Source: Lumbricus terrestris (lineage: Eukaryota; Annelida; Clitellata; Crassiclitellata; Lumbricidae). Taken from it: a DNA stretch of 64,000 bases. The stretch is from NCBI GenBank assembly GCA_949752735.1, contig OX457036.1, forward strand, positions 15,441,356-15,505,355. The letters are read 5' to 3'. Both the position numbers and the translations under genes were made by a program. Below, in pieces: positions 1 through 12,057 of this stretch. The notes under the pieces were generated by a model that saw nothing but the letters and a program-made list of their open reading frames with translations, made no database searches and was not told the DNA's origin. Positions within the stretch are counted from its first letter, which is position 1; each line of letters opens with the position of its first letter.

Positions 1-691
1 CTATTGTATATCGTATATTCGTTTAATTTAAAATCAGACAATTCCTGGTGACACAACGCACCCGGCTACATGACAAAAATGTAAAATAAAACACAGAAAT
101 AATAATAAAGTATAGTAATAATAAAGTTAAAAAATAAAGTAGTAGCAGCCATAAACAGGCGCCAATTATTCTGTCTGGTTGTTGATGTTAATGTAGGCAT
201 ATATCATATAATATGTTGTCGCTGAGTCAGTTAGGCCTACTTTCTTTCCACACAAAACTTAATTGAAGTCAGTTAATTTTGCCAACATCTTCAGCTTTTC
301 CATCAGCATCCATGATCCATGATCCATGATCCATGATACATCCAAACCTCAAAATGATCACTTATTTTTCCTCCCGAACGTTTCACATTATCACTACCAT
401 ATGTTTTGCTCAGGGAACTGTCCGACGACATCTTGATCTCAGTGAACAAATTAATCGAAAAAACAAAAAAATAATCGATAAAAATAATGGATAAAAATGT
501 TATCGATTAATCGCTGAAATCCGCACTTCTGTGATTTCTGTAGACTATAGGCTACACTGTATGTCTTAAGCGCCACTATCAAGAACTTGTTCAAAAAACA
601 ACCCAGTAAAAGTTTCGGGAGTGCTCCAACTCATGACCTTCGCGTTGCAAGTCTAGCACTCTAACTTATCGGCTACCATGCCCACAAATTG
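1..691. other. Unannotated AT-rich sequence
   Basis: No open frame or element ends seen. CATGATCCATGATCCATGAT is a short tandem at about 308-340. Confidence 0.6.
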
Positions 692-1120
692 AGTCGGGGC
701 AGGGCCGGCCTTAGGCATAGGCAAAGTAGGCAGTTGCCTAGGGCGCCGCAGTCTTTGGGGGGCGCCGCGGCATCGGCGATTTTTTATTTTTTGCATTATA
801 TTCTTTTAAACTGAAGACTTTGGAAAGAATTTAAGATAATTAAAGATTTCATTGCACCAATTCAGGCAGGTCTGATTCAATTTCAATGACTGAATAAATT
901 TATATTGACTAGCAGTGTTTAATCTAGACGTCTCTGGGGGGGAAAGTTCCCCCCCCAGGATTGACATTTCCCCCCCCAGAAAAATTTGGCAAAATGATAT
1001 TTTTGTTAGTTACTGTTTTCATCATTGTTTTACATGAAGTGTTATAATATACCGTGATATTATTTATTATTATATGATTTCAATGACAATATTTACTACC
1101 TGTAATATATGATACTATCA

Positions 1121-2030
1121 TGTTAAGATGACACCTTAAAATTCAGCCATTGCAATGTGGAAATTCAAAAAGTTTCTAATGGGTCACTGAAGAAGTACTG
1201 CAGCTATTGTGTTAAGATGACACCTTAAAATGCTGCCATTGCAATGTGGAAATTCGAAAAGTTTCTAACGGGTCACTGAAAAAGTACAGCTATTTTGTTA
1301 AGATGACCCCTTAAAATGCTGCCATTGCAATGTGGAAATTCAAAAAGTTTCTAATGGGTCACTGAAAAAGTACAGCTATTTTGTCAGGATTACCCCTTAA
1401 AATGCTGCCATTGCAATGTGGAAATCCAAAAAGTTTCTAATGTGCAACTGAAAAAGTACAGCTATTTTGTTAAGGTAAAGGTAAAGGTTTTGCCCATACT
1501 CGCTTGCGAGCGTTGGGCAATTTTGCAATTTTGTTAAGACGACACCTTAAAATGCTGCCATTACAATGTGAGAATTCAAAAAAGTTTCAAAAAAGTTTCT
1601 AATGGGTCACTGAAAAAGTACAGCTATTTTGTTAAGACAACACCTAACGCTACCATTGCAATGTGGAAATTCAAAAAGTGTCTAATGGGCCACTGAAAAA
1701 CTACAGAGCTATTTTGTTAAGACGACACCTTAAAATTCTGCCATTGCAATGTGGAAATTCAAAAAGTTTCTAATGGGTCACTGAAAAAGTACAGCTAATT
1801 TGTTAAGATGACCCCTTAAAATGCTGCCATTGCAATGTGGAAATTCAAAAAGTTTCTAATGGGTCACTGAAAAAGTACAGCTAATTTGTTAAGATGACCC
1901 CTTAAAATGCTGCCATTGCAACGTGGAAATTCAAAAAGTTTCTAATGGGCCACAGAAAAAGTACAGAGCTATTTTGTTAAGACGACACCTTAAAATACTG
2001 CCATTGCAATGTGGAAATTCAAAAAGTTTT
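1121..2030. repeat. Minisatellite, ~84-89 bp unit, about 10 copies
   Basis: The unit includes TTAAGATGACACCTTAAAAT, CTGCCATTGCAATGTGGAAA and CAGCTATTTTG. Units begin near 1121, 1210, 1297, 1381, 1470, 1633, 1715, 1800, 1886 and 1975. One unit is interrupted at 1475-1528. Confidence 0.9.
1475..1528. repeat. 54-bp foldback insertion within the minisatellite
   Basis: The insert contains the near-palindrome TTGCCCATACTCGC / GCGAGCGTTGGGCAA. It is bracketed by two copies of TTTTGTTAAG (1465-1474, 1529-1538), consistent with a small insertion plus a 10-bp duplication. Confidence 0.55.
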
Positions 2031-3256
2031 TGATGGGGGGGGGGGCGCAGCCCTCCCCATACCCCTTCGCCTCCCAGTTTCGGTGCTACGTGCATCACGA
2101 GCGTCCTTCGGACGCTCAAAAAATTTCCCCCCCCCCAGAAACCTCAATTCCCCCCCCCAGAGGAGGGGGACTAGATTAAACACTGATCGACTAGTAGCCT
2201 AAAATTCGATTTTAACGGCATTCTGTACTCTGTGCATTGTAGTCTATGTCTATAATAGACTCAATGTCTATGGACTAAAACTGACATAGTGATATCTTTC
2301 GACTGAATACGCCAACAACTGAAAAATTGTTCTGTTATTTATATAGCTGTTGTGTCTGGTGTGAATCTTTTGATCTTAAAAATTAAATTATATCAAACTA
2401 TATAGTTCCATGAAGTGTCAACAGTTAACGGGCGCCCAAAGTCGTAAGAAAAAACAGAACACAGAAGTCAGAATAAAAACACAATACGGGTCGGTTTCCA
2501 ATTATTTTGACAAAACTGAGACAACTTTATCTGTCAACGTTATAGCGTCCAGTCGTCAGCTATAGTAATTCAGACCGCGACGCTCAACTTCGATATTCAC
2601 TAAGGCTGGCCTTAGGCACAGTTGCCTGGAGGCTGAGGCACCAAATTCTAGTGGGGGGAGTCATTTGCACAAAAATGTATGTTAATAGCCTTTTTCACTT
2701 TTAGACATTGTGCACGGAATGGAATTTTATCCTGCCTTCAGTGTACTAATAACAGAAATGTAAATTACTCAGCTGAGTGTAAAGACTCAGCTGGTTCATC
2801 TTTGGATTCTGACGTAAACGCTGAACAATTAAGTTTGAGTGGAGATTTGAGAGCGCGAGATGTATGCTTTGCCTGAGGTGCCCAATGAATGCTTTGCTAT
2901 ATATGGCGCCAAATGCATGCTGGGGCGCAGCGGCGCCCCCAGGATTTTTTCTTGTAGGCACAACAAGGGAAAATTTTCGTCAGGGTCGCCGAAAAAACTG
3001 ATGACTTTTTTTAGTCATCAACCACGAATTTAAAAAAAAACTTTTCCCAACCTCCGAAAAAACTGATGACCTTTTTTTGCTGTACGCACTTGCGTATGTG
3101 CGTACGCCTGCGGGCGCCGCTGCTGGGGCGCCAAATGCATGCTTTGCCTAGGGCGCCATTTTAGCTAAGGCCGGCCCTGAGTCGGGGGTAGGCTATAAAT
3201 TTTTTGCACGGACTTTTTGAAGAGCAAAAGGTTAGCTCAACTAAGGCTCTCTCAAT

Positions 3257-3528
3257 CAGTGGCGTAGACAAGGGGGTTTCGGCGGCTAAAACCCCTCCCC
3301 ATTGGCCTAGGGAACAAGTTTTTCAGGTTATTTATCCACTTAAATAAGAAAAACCAAACAATTGCTCGTAGTAACAATATCATTGTTCTTCTTACTATTC
3401 CCTTTGTTACTTTATTTCCTTTTTCTTTACTGTAATGTATACTGTTGGGTTGGTGTCAGAAAGGGCATCTGGCCAGGTCATAAAAGCGCCAAACCCTTCC
3501 CCATAATAAATTCCTGGCTACGCCACTG
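3257..3528. mobile_element. 272-bp hAT-type MITE
   Basis: Begins CAGTGGCGTAGACAAGGGGG and ends CTGGCTACGCCACTG. A perfect 8-bp duplication CTCTCAAT lies at 3249-3256 and 3529-3536. It shares its ends with the element at 5211-5368. Confidence 0.88.
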
Positions 3529-3539
3529 CTCTCAATGAA

Positions 3540-4680
3540 ATATAAATACACTCAAGTCACTATTTTTCCTAGTTATCTGCTTAAGATGCAATCTAAAAAT
3601 AGTGCAGACTCATAGCTAATTAACCGCAAGGATGTCCAAGCGTAACACGATCGCTTCGCAGGCGTGCTTGAAAATTTTATTATAGTCCACAATATCATGC
3701 GCAGTTTACAAAACGACAAGTAAAGGAGCAGTTAAGCAATAATTCGTGCACCTATTTTAGGCATATCGTTTAACCCGTTAAAGCATTTAACACCGAAAAT
3801 ACTCGACCATTGAATATTCTTTTTTCTCAGAATCTACTCGCGTTATTCATCTGAAATTCTTACTCAGCAGACTCTGCTCACGTTTTTGCTTTGTCATTCA
3901 CCGAGTTACGGTCTTGAATCGCCGGTTCACCTAAAGACCTTTCTTATAACTTGCGCTGTAACTTTCTTTATAATTTTCGTTAAAAAAGTTTCTTATGACT
4001 AGCACGTAGTCTACTGCGTGGAATCATCACTCATAAGTCAATATAGGCTACACTCAGCCTATACCTATTATATGCCTACCAACTAAGGAAAAAAGAAATT
4101 TCATCGCCATGGTTTTATACGAGCACATTTAGGCTACTAATTCAATTCAATTCCTTTATTGAACCAGGATATACATTTTTACAATTAAACAGTGCATCAA
4201 TAGAACAAAGTAACAATGAAAAGAATTATTTAAACATTAGGCCTATATTTAAATGAGTTTAAGTGGGAACAAAGGGCACACCTGAAGGAACGGGTCCCGC
4301 TAGTAGGGGTCCATATTCTCTATAGCCTACTTTGTAGAAACATTTGCAGCAATACCCATTCAATGTCAAACGAACTCATATTCTTTTCATCTTCCGTGGC
4401 CTACTGCATACCGGGTAGCTGTTTACTGTAACCGGTTGCGGTCTGTCAACCGGATTATTGATCAAACGAAAATTACTTAATACTTGTACGGTATACTTGT
4501 AATTTTCACTATGTTTTCGTTATAATTCCAACGTATGTTTGTTCATACACCTTCCCACAGATCTCTGTTACCCTGCTGTGGGCCTAAGCTTAAATCTCGC
4601 CGGCACTAGTACATTAATTGCCTCTAAAACACAGTAAGTGGGTTTGACGGCAATCTTTCGATTGACGTCAATGCCTGTCC
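3540..4680. other. Unannotated AT-rich sequence
   Basis: No coding or repeat structure that I can support. TTCAATTCAATTCC at ~4141 may be an old tail. Confidence 0.5.
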
Positions 4681-4686
4681 ACTAAT

Positions 4687-4765
4687 AAGCGCTCGTGAAT
4701 AAGCTGGTGCCTTGGATGCTTGAGTTTCGGGCGGCGCTTTGGAAATTTGGAAATTACAATTAAGA
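4687..4765 (+). mobile_element. Solo 3' tail of the 25.6-30.2 kb LINE family
   Basis: AGCGCTCGTGAATAAGCTGG, TTTCGGGCGGCGCTTTGGAA and an AATTAC tail match the LINE 3' end (CCTGTGAATAAGCTGGTTCC...GATTAC). Confidence 0.65.
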
Positions 4766-4808
4766 TTAATACACAATTTTTGCAATTCTTACACGTACGG
4801 TAGGGCAT

Positions 4809-5115
4809 ACCATACGACGTTCTCGAAATTCGGGGCCAGATTAAGAAATGTGGGGGCTCTGTTCTGGAATTTTGTTGCGGATCTTCGGCCGAAAATTCTG
4901 ATGAACTTCTTTAGTCGTTTGGTCGAAAATAATTTCGTAGAATATGCCTGTACCGATTATTGTTCCCCTCCCAAAAAGTTGATAACCTTTTTTCTTTTTT
5001 CTTTTTTAGTCGTTTGGTTGAAATTTGATAAAAATCTCAAAATTTTCGGATAAATTTTCACCCCGCATCTGTGGGGTCCCTGTTCAGCCGAACATGTTGA
5101 ACATGCCTTAATCCG
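4809..5115 (-). mobile_element. Fragment of a GGATTAAGGCATGTT-type element
   Basis: Reverse-complement related to 40504-40720: both share GGATTAAGGCATGTTCAACA and a block of CGTTTGGTYGAAA and TTCGGCCGAA sequence. This copy runs directly into the TIR element at 5116, which probably truncated it. Confidence 0.6.
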
Positions 5116-5733
5116 GTGACACGAAACGGAGTATCCCCCCTGAAAGCTATCCGGGGAGATGAATTAATCTATCCCCCGGATGGAATTAGCTGGTCTATAC
5201 TATCCGTGGGCAGTGGCGTAGGCAAGGGGGGTTTCGGGGGTCAAAACCCCTTCATTGGCTCCGGGAAAAAGTTTTTTTAAGGTTATTTTTCCATTTAAGT
5301 AAGAAAAAATAGCAAAAACAGGGTTTCCGGCCATAACCCCCCCATGAAAATTCCTGGCTACGCCACTGTCCGTGGGGATAAACCATTCTATCCCCTTTTT
5401 TGAAAAATGCGCATAATAAAAAAATTTATGCTCCTAATCAAAATTTAAAGAGACTCTAATTGTTTTTAGTGTCCTAAGCAATGCTCAGATAAAGGCAACT
5501 CAAATTTATATAGTGACTCTGAGTGCTTTTAAGTGTTTTAAATGTTTTAAGTGCTCTAGAAACAGGGCAAAACAAATGATCTAGCAGGAATAAACATACC
5601 TGTTAGTGTCATTGTTCAAAACAAAGCATATGAAAATTAATTTGCCCAAAAAATACACGCGAAAGCGGTTTTTTCGACTTTTTAATTTTGGGGGGATACA
5701 ATTAATACGGGGCATACTCTATTTCGTGACACC
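5116..5733. mobile_element. TIR element (GTGACACGAAA family), interrupted copy
   Basis: Ends are GTGACACGAAACGGAGTATC on the left and ATACTCTATTTCGTGACAC on the right, inverted. It matches the element at 60180-60637 over its whole length except for a 158-bp MITE at 5211-5368. No coding frame; superfamily unknown. Confidence 0.8.
5211..5368. mobile_element. 158-bp hAT-type MITE nested in the TIR element
   Basis: Ends CAGTGGCGTAGGCAAGGGGG and CTGGCTACGCCACTG, with a perfect 8-bp duplication TCCGTGGG (5203-5210, 5369-5376). The uninterrupted relative at 60.2 kb shows the empty site. Confidence 0.9.
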
Positions 5734-5856
5734 GGCTCTGTCTCGAATGATCCACCAGAATCTTGCAACGCTACTGCAGCCACAGAATTTCAATCGATTA
5801 CATTTTCACAATCACATCAGATCGAACTCTGACAAATACTTCAGTTATGATCGATA

Positions 5857-5858
5857 TA

Positions 5859-5935
<77 letters not shown>

Positions 5936-5936
5936 C
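5857..5936. repeat. (ATT)n microsatellite
   Basis: About 26 perfect ATT units. Confidence 0.95.
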
Positions 5937-6360
5937 ACAAATGCATCTTAACGCTTGGTTGTCATCTCATTCCCTCCACTGATTTCTCAGCTACTTGGCT
6001 GTATCCTAATAGTTGTCTAAATTCTCTTGCCAATATAAAACTGATTGCTGGTTAGTCTGCGTACTTGCTTGACTCAATTCTGTCATTTTCTTGCAGCACT
6101 GGATCTAAGACAGCGTTACAATAGTCTACCCTATAATGTTATTCAGCTCCGTTTGCAATAGAAGCAGGCCTATTGGCGAAATGCGATATAGCGAACCGCT
6201 GCGATGTGTTCCGTTAATCCGGGCATGGAATTAGGATGTGATTCAATTATATCTAGACTTAATTGACTATATAGGCCTCATTTTTTACCGGATACATTTA
6301 ACCAATTGTTGAGATTTTGGAAGAAAAATATCTCATGGAATTGTTCACTGGCAGTTTTAT

Positions 6361-6475
6361 TGAGAGAAAAATGGAGAGGAGAGAAGAGAAGAGGAGAGGA
6401 GAGGAGGGAGAGGAGGTGAGAGGAGGGAGAGGAGGTGAGAGGAGAGGAGACAAGAGGAGACGAGATGTGATGAGA
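6361..6475. repeat. GA/GGA-rich low-complexity tract
   Basis: GAGGAGAGG, GAGGAGGGAG motifs on the plus strand. Confidence 0.9.
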
Positions 6476-7324
6476 GGCAAGGAGTGCAGCCGCTAGTTAT
6501 AAAACTATTTGAGAGATTTGAATGTCTTCTTAGAAAAGATTTCAAAACGAGGACAACCATCTGCTTATTTCAGTTGAGTTTGCTTCAATAGAGTATAGCG
6601 GTATTGTTTAAAGTAAGCCTTCATTGGAAGTACGGAACATAGTACAGCGTCTCCATAAAGTATTCTAGATGCCCGAGGCTGAAATGCAAGGTCAAGACCT
6701 TGCCGAAAAACGTTGCAGACTTACCGTCAAGACTAAGTAGTTCCGAGTTAACATAGTTGCTCAGGATTTCCAAAATGGATATACTAACTAAACTGAAATA
6801 CAGTGGGCAAGGACTTAAGTTACATATGTACCTACGGTGCGTACACGACTCATATTACACTAGACGTTAGCTGCTCAGACTGTGTGCGTGCCGCGATTTG
6901 TGAGGCGTAAAAACTCCCATATAGGGTCTCCTGGTTTACACACGTATACATAGATATGCATGAAATAAAACACGTACATGTGCACATGCTTGTATGCATG
7001 CATACATGTCTGCCAGCACGTATGCATGTATGCATGAACAAACACATACATACATACATGCTTATATAGATACATACCTGGTACAAACATAACATACAGT
7101 GCAGACATAATTATAATGAATATTATTATTGAATTTTTGCACAACACATTTATGAATATACATGTCTGAAAATTAATTATGCATCCATGCATAAATGTAT
7201 TTATAGCGCACTTCTGCTATAATTTATTATACCATGGTGTGTTCTTATGCTTCGTGCAAGGGTTCAGGGTGTGATTCAATTAGCCTATATCTAGAAATAA
7301 TTTAATTAAAAAATTCTATAAGCA

Positions 7325-7346
7325 AGAGAGAGAGAGACAGAGAGAC

Positions 7347-7436
<90 letters not shown>

Positions 7437-7452
7437 AGAAAAAGAGAAAGAA
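7325..7452. repeat. (AG)n microsatellite
   Basis: A long AG run with GACAG variants at the left and AAAG variants at the right. Confidence 0.95.
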
Positions 7453-8679
7453 AGTTAATGCAAAGCAAAAATAATGAAATCGTTGACAGATTAATTTTTA
7501 TAAGACGACAGTGATTCGAAATCGTCAAAGATTGCACCTCTACATGTCATACGTACGAAGTTTCAAATCAAATCTTTAGTAAATGCATTGAACTTCAGAG
7601 TTTCCATTCAACATAAATTATGCCTAAAAGTCCCAAGTTAACTTTGAATGTGTCCATAAAAGTCCGCGGTCTTCATTCGACACATTCAGCTCATGCATAA
7701 AACCGTACAGTTTACATTTCATTGTATAAGCTTACGCTTTAACATTATGTATACCTAACAGCCATGTCAAATTAGATGCGCCATATGATTTCGCTCCAAC
7801 ACAAATTTAGTTTGAATTTTACAATTCAATATAACCCCAAGTAAACTTTGAAGAGTGCAATTCAGTGGAAATCGGCGCCACTTCTGAATCTAGCAATTGC
7901 GATTTACACATAGCCTTTTTATGCCTAATTTTTATACTGCTGTAGAGGTTACTTTGAAACTTGAAACTCACGCGTCAAAGTGTGCTATATAATTATGTTA
8001 GAAGCGAGCACTTGGTATACCTAAGCACCATGACTTTTCCCAAGGCCGCAGCCAGAATTTAACTTCGGGAGGTTTTCACTCACCAATTTCTCTTCCCAAA
8101 AAACTGATGATTATTTAGTCATCCGGTCGAAATCTTTTTTAAAAATGCGACCAGTTTCCTTTCCTAAAAACTGATGATTTTTTTTTTATTTTTTAGGTCA
8201 TCCGGCATTCTGTTTTTTCCCATTTTTCCATTGGGGTGGGGGGGGGTGTTCTCGTGGTTTTATTTCATGGTTTTTGCATCATGTGCTCGCGTAAATGCAT
8301 TATATTGCTGCAGCGCGTCTTTGCGGGCAAATGTCCAAGTTTTGCTCTGCCTTCAGCTATGTGCTGCTGGAAGACTCTACTCTGGTTCCCTGCCCAGCAG
8401 CGCATTGAGTAAAGATAATGAGAACGCTGATCTGGTCCGACAGTGTCACCATCTATAGATCTCGCTTCAGAGGGTATACACAAGGTCGCCGCTCCATCCG
8501 CTCTGCGGAGAAGCGATGCTGTACGTTCTACTTGTATGTGCACGAACCACAACTGTGGTTCAAAAATCGAGTATCTTCGCAGTGGTCCATAATGGGCTTA
8601 GCCTCCACCAGCAGCTGTGCCTATACTATCTGGAACTCTTACTGATTCAATTTTAAAACTCGAAATTGTGCTAGTTATT

Positions 8680-8750
8680 GTACTGGAGCCTGGAGTGCCT
8701 CTGAGTAGCATCTCGAAAAGGCACTACACATAAATGAATGAATGAATGAA
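8680..8750 (+). mobile_element. Solo LINE/SINE tail
   Basis: GGAGTGCCTCTGAGTAG, TCGAAAAGGCACTACAC and (TGAA)n. Same tail family; the body upstream was not identified. Confidence 0.65.
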
Positions 8751-8759
8751 GCCTATATT

Positions 8760-8900
8760 TCAGACAGAGACACAGACACAGTGGCAGAGAGAGACAGGGA
8801 GACAGAGAGACATAGAGACAGAGAGACATAGAGACAGAGAGACAGAGACAAAAAGGAAACAGAAAGAGACAGAGACAGAGACAAAGAGATGAGTCAGAGA
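8760..8900. repeat. GACA/GAGA-rich tract
   Basis: Imperfect ACAGAGAGACATAG repeats directly after the LINE tail. Confidence 0.8.
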
Positions 8901-9489
8901 AGAGAGGTGGTTAGCAAGAGCTAAAAGGAGTCATCATATTAAGCGACCAGCTGACAACTTAGTAACCAATTAACATCAATAGCCAGCTAGACAAACGTTG
9001 GCTTCAAAGCAGACCCACCTGTAAAGATGCTCCGCTTCACAGTCGTCTTAGACCCTGGATGACTCCCTCCCATCACCCCCTCTCATAACCCCCTCTCATA
9101 ACCCTCTCTCATAACCCTCTCTCATGACCCCTCTAACAACCCCCTCTCAATGATGCATCACTATTCAATCAAGTCTCAGCAGTTAAGTGTAAGCCAGTAG
9201 CATCGCAACAGACTACCATGGATTGCATGCAAACGTATCAGACAGAAGGAAACTCCTTCGTATAAATAGGCCTACTCAGTGCAGCTTTGACCCATTACCT
9301 TTCTGCACTTGTCCAATTCAATGCCGACCATCACGCATTCCTCCTGATACAATATTGAATAAGTGTTATATAATATAATGTGTACGTAAATTCACATTGT
9401 TGCATAGCAAAATGTCATTATAAATACACACAACATTATGATCATTTAGAAATCATACATATAAAAACATTCATACATAGATACATACA

Positions 9490-9787
9490 TGTACATACCT
9501 ACCTACTTACCTACCTACCTACCTACCTACCTACCTACCTACCTAACTACCTACCTACCTACCTACCTACCTACCTACCAACCTACCTACCTACCTACCT
9601 ACCTACCTACATACATACATACATGCATTCATACATACATACATACATACATACATACATACATACATACATACATACATACATACATACATACATACAT
9701 ACATACATACATACATACACACATACATACATACATACATACATACATACATACATACATACATGCATGCATACATACATACATACA

Positions 9788-9819
<32 letters not shown>

Positions 9820-9820
9820 G
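9490..9820. repeat. (CCTA)n followed by (CATA)n
   Basis: 9490-9610 is CCTA-based and 9610-9817 CATA-based, a switch of one base in the unit at a sharp boundary. Confidence 0.95.
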
Positions 9821-10209
9821 ATACGTGCATAAATACAAAACACGTAAACAGTGGAGGGCGTGGTTGGCCTATAACACACCCGAAGTAGGTTGTAAATGAC
9901 GTGATGGATGATTTCGTAAAGGGGGGTGCAGTGGATATCGAGGGTGACGCCCAGTCAAATCAATCCACTGAAAATGATTTCGACTCAGTTTCGAACAACG
10001 GAAAATGGGGCAGCAACCCATCGCTAGACTTTGCATCCGCTACCCTACTCCCGAACTGGGCGCAAAATTGGGTAACGTAGACGTGCTAAAAATAGCAATT
10101 TGCCCCAGGATGCCATGCCTGAATGTTAATGAATGTCAGCATGTTTGTCGACGCGCATATGCTTTGGTCTGGGAGTGTGTCAGTGTGTTAATATGTCAAT
10201 ATGAATGCA

Positions 10210-10443
10210 TGAATGTATGCATGTATCTGTGTATGTATGTATGTATGTATTTATGTATGTATGTATGTATGTATGTATGTATGTATGTATGTATGTATGT
10301 ATGTATGTATGTATGTATGTATGTATGTATGTATGTATGTATGTATGTATGTATGTATGTATGTATATGTGTGTGTATGTATGCATGTATGTATGTATGT
10401 ATGTATGTATGTATGTGTGTATGTATGTATGTATGTATGTATA

Positions 10444-10479
<36 letters not shown>

Positions 10480-10557
10480 TGTATGTATGTATGTATGTAT
10501 GTATGTATGTATGTATGTATGTATGTATGTATGTATGTATGTGTGTATGTATGTATG

Positions 10558-10593
<36 letters not shown>

Positions 10594-10775
10594 TGTATGT
10601 ATGTATGTATGTATGTATGTATGTATGTATGTATGTATGCATGCATGCATGCATGCATGTGTGCAAATAAGTGCGTATGCATCATGCATGTATGCATGTA
10701 TGCATGCATGCATGCATGATGTATGTGTGTATGCATGTATGTATGTATGTATGCATGCATGATGTATGTGTGTAT
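10210..10775. repeat. (TATG)n then (CATG)n microsatellite
   Basis: A long TATG array to about 10640, then GCATGCATGC and mixed units. Confidence 0.95.
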
Positions 10776-10799
10776 AAATGTATATACGCATGAGCTTCA

Positions 10800-12057
10800 G
10801 CATTAGTTCCTGACGCCAGCGCTCAAGCGACGATGGTTACGAATAAATGATCGCGCCTTCGAATTGTATTAGCCGAGATACGCTACACAAGTCTATGGGT
10901 TCGATACTATATACGATACGACCTCCACGGCCCTCGGTCACTTGCCACATAATCTATCCAGTGCTATACCACAGTGTTAGACCAAGTGCTAAATGTATAA
11001 CCATCATTTCTATATGCGCCATCATGGGCGCATTAAGGGGAGTGATTATGTCTGGGGGGGGGGTCCGTAGCTCAGTGGAGAGTAAAAAAAGGTCGATAAA
11101 CTGAGCGTCAGACACGCGACCCGGGTTCAAGCCTCGCTCAGGACAGAAATTTATTTAAAAGTTTCTGTCAGCTGCCATTGGCGCTTTTCTGTTGCGTTGT
11201 TTGACTCGGGTTCTGCTAAAAATAAAGATAGCCCTCCCACTTCTGGCTTGGCCGACCAGAAGTGATCCAGTACTTAGGCCATTAGTTAAGTTACCGAACA
11301 CACTACTATAAAGCCGACCTGCGTGTCGTGCTACAGTGGGCCGTATTTCGTATAACCAGTACCTGTAATCATTCTGCGGTGTGTCAGATTGAATCATTAA
11401 AAGAAGATATTATTAATATTATGTGGTTACCTTCCCCAAATAAATAATTTCCGGTTCTAGAAACTTATTCTGTGTACCTTGCGACCATGTCCTTTGGAAA
11501 AGTAACGAAATTCTGGTTACGGCCCAGGGTCATTGAACATTCCGGGTTCTTAATTTATAGCCTCCATGTGTGTGGTGGGTGGGCTATAACAGACAATGTG
11601 CCATATAATGAGTTTTGAAATCACGAGCGATGCTATTTATAAAAGAGCGATCGCCCTTATACCCTGCTTTGGGGTATTGGTAATTATATATGTTGGTCTT
11701 TTTCAACGAGGCACCCAGCGTCAATTGATACAGTCTTTAGAAACTAGGCGCCCCATCGACAATTTCAATTAACTACTATCAGGTTCAACCCAGGTAGAGT
11801 ACGACAAACGATTCGTCACGAAACACCTACCAGCTACACGTAGGCCTACAATCCCCAAATGTATGTAGGCAGGGCTCAAAGTGTGCCTGGACGGTCATGG
11901 ACGGCGTCCATGCACTTGCTTTAAAACCGGAACGCCGTCCAGCCACTTATCGGCGAGCACAGACTGGAAAGGTAAGGGGCGCCCAGGCACTTCTTTTGGA
12001 GAGGTAAGGGGCGTCCATGCACTTATTTTTCCACACTTCAGGCACTATATGTAGGGC
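10800..12057. other. Mostly unclassified sequence around a SINE
   Basis: Apart from the SINE head at 11063, it contains GGCGTCCATGCACTT repeated three times (about 11905-12025). No gene. Confidence 0.5.
11063..11145 (+). mobile_element. tRNA-derived SINE head
   Basis: Box A-like TAGCTCAGTGGAGAG (11068-) and box B-like GGGTTCAAGCC (11123-). 5' GTCC can pair with 3' GGAC at 11141-11144. The spacing and an A-run insertion make a working tRNA unlikely. SINE body probably continues to about 11,200. Confidence 0.65.

Larger units (their letters stand above)
913..2185. mobile_element. Inner TIR element carrying a minisatellite
   Basis: Perfect 15-bp inverted termini CAGTGTTTAATCTAG (913-927) and CTAGATTAAACACTG (2171-2185), each followed inward by a C- or G-run block. 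The flanks TTGACTAG and TCGACTAG are an imperfect 8-bp duplication. The centre is a tandem array, so the element looks like a transposon body filled with a minisatellite. Confidence 0.75.
700..3179. mobile_element. hAT-type nonautonomous element, outer member of a nested stack
   Basis: Terminal inverted repeats CAGGGCCGGCCTTAG and CTAAGGCCGGCCCTG are flanked by a perfect 8-bp duplication AGTCGGGG (692-699 and 3180-3187). The interior holds a second element (913-2185). An internal sequence near 2602-2640 again resembles the left end, so a further partial copy is nested. No transposase was seen. Confidence 0.85.
5940..9480. other. Gene-free interval between simple repeats
   Basis: Outside the listed repeats I see short degenerate fragments (AAAAACTGATGA blocks at 8098-8180, also found at 2997-3070) and no gene. 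At 9057-9150 CCCCCTCTCATAAC is repeated about five times. Confidence 0.5.

Noticed and set aside
4141..4300. Possible LINE tail or gene fragment after TTCAATTCAATTCC
   Set aside because: No match to the two tail families in this window and no terminal duplications visible.
5606..6055. 149-residue frame with a Tyr run
   Set aside because: It covers the end of a TIR element and an ATT microsatellite; no coding evidence.
10005..10803. Long open frames on both strands made of Tyr/Met/Cys/Val or His/Ile/Tyr repeats
   Set aside because: Direct translation of the TATG array; the same happens at 9380-9899, 41011-41342 and 49669-50163. Repeats with no internal stop always give such frames.
11063..11145. 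Functional tRNA gene
   Set aside because: Arms are wrongly spaced with an A-run insertion and poor anticodon stem; better explained as a SINE head.
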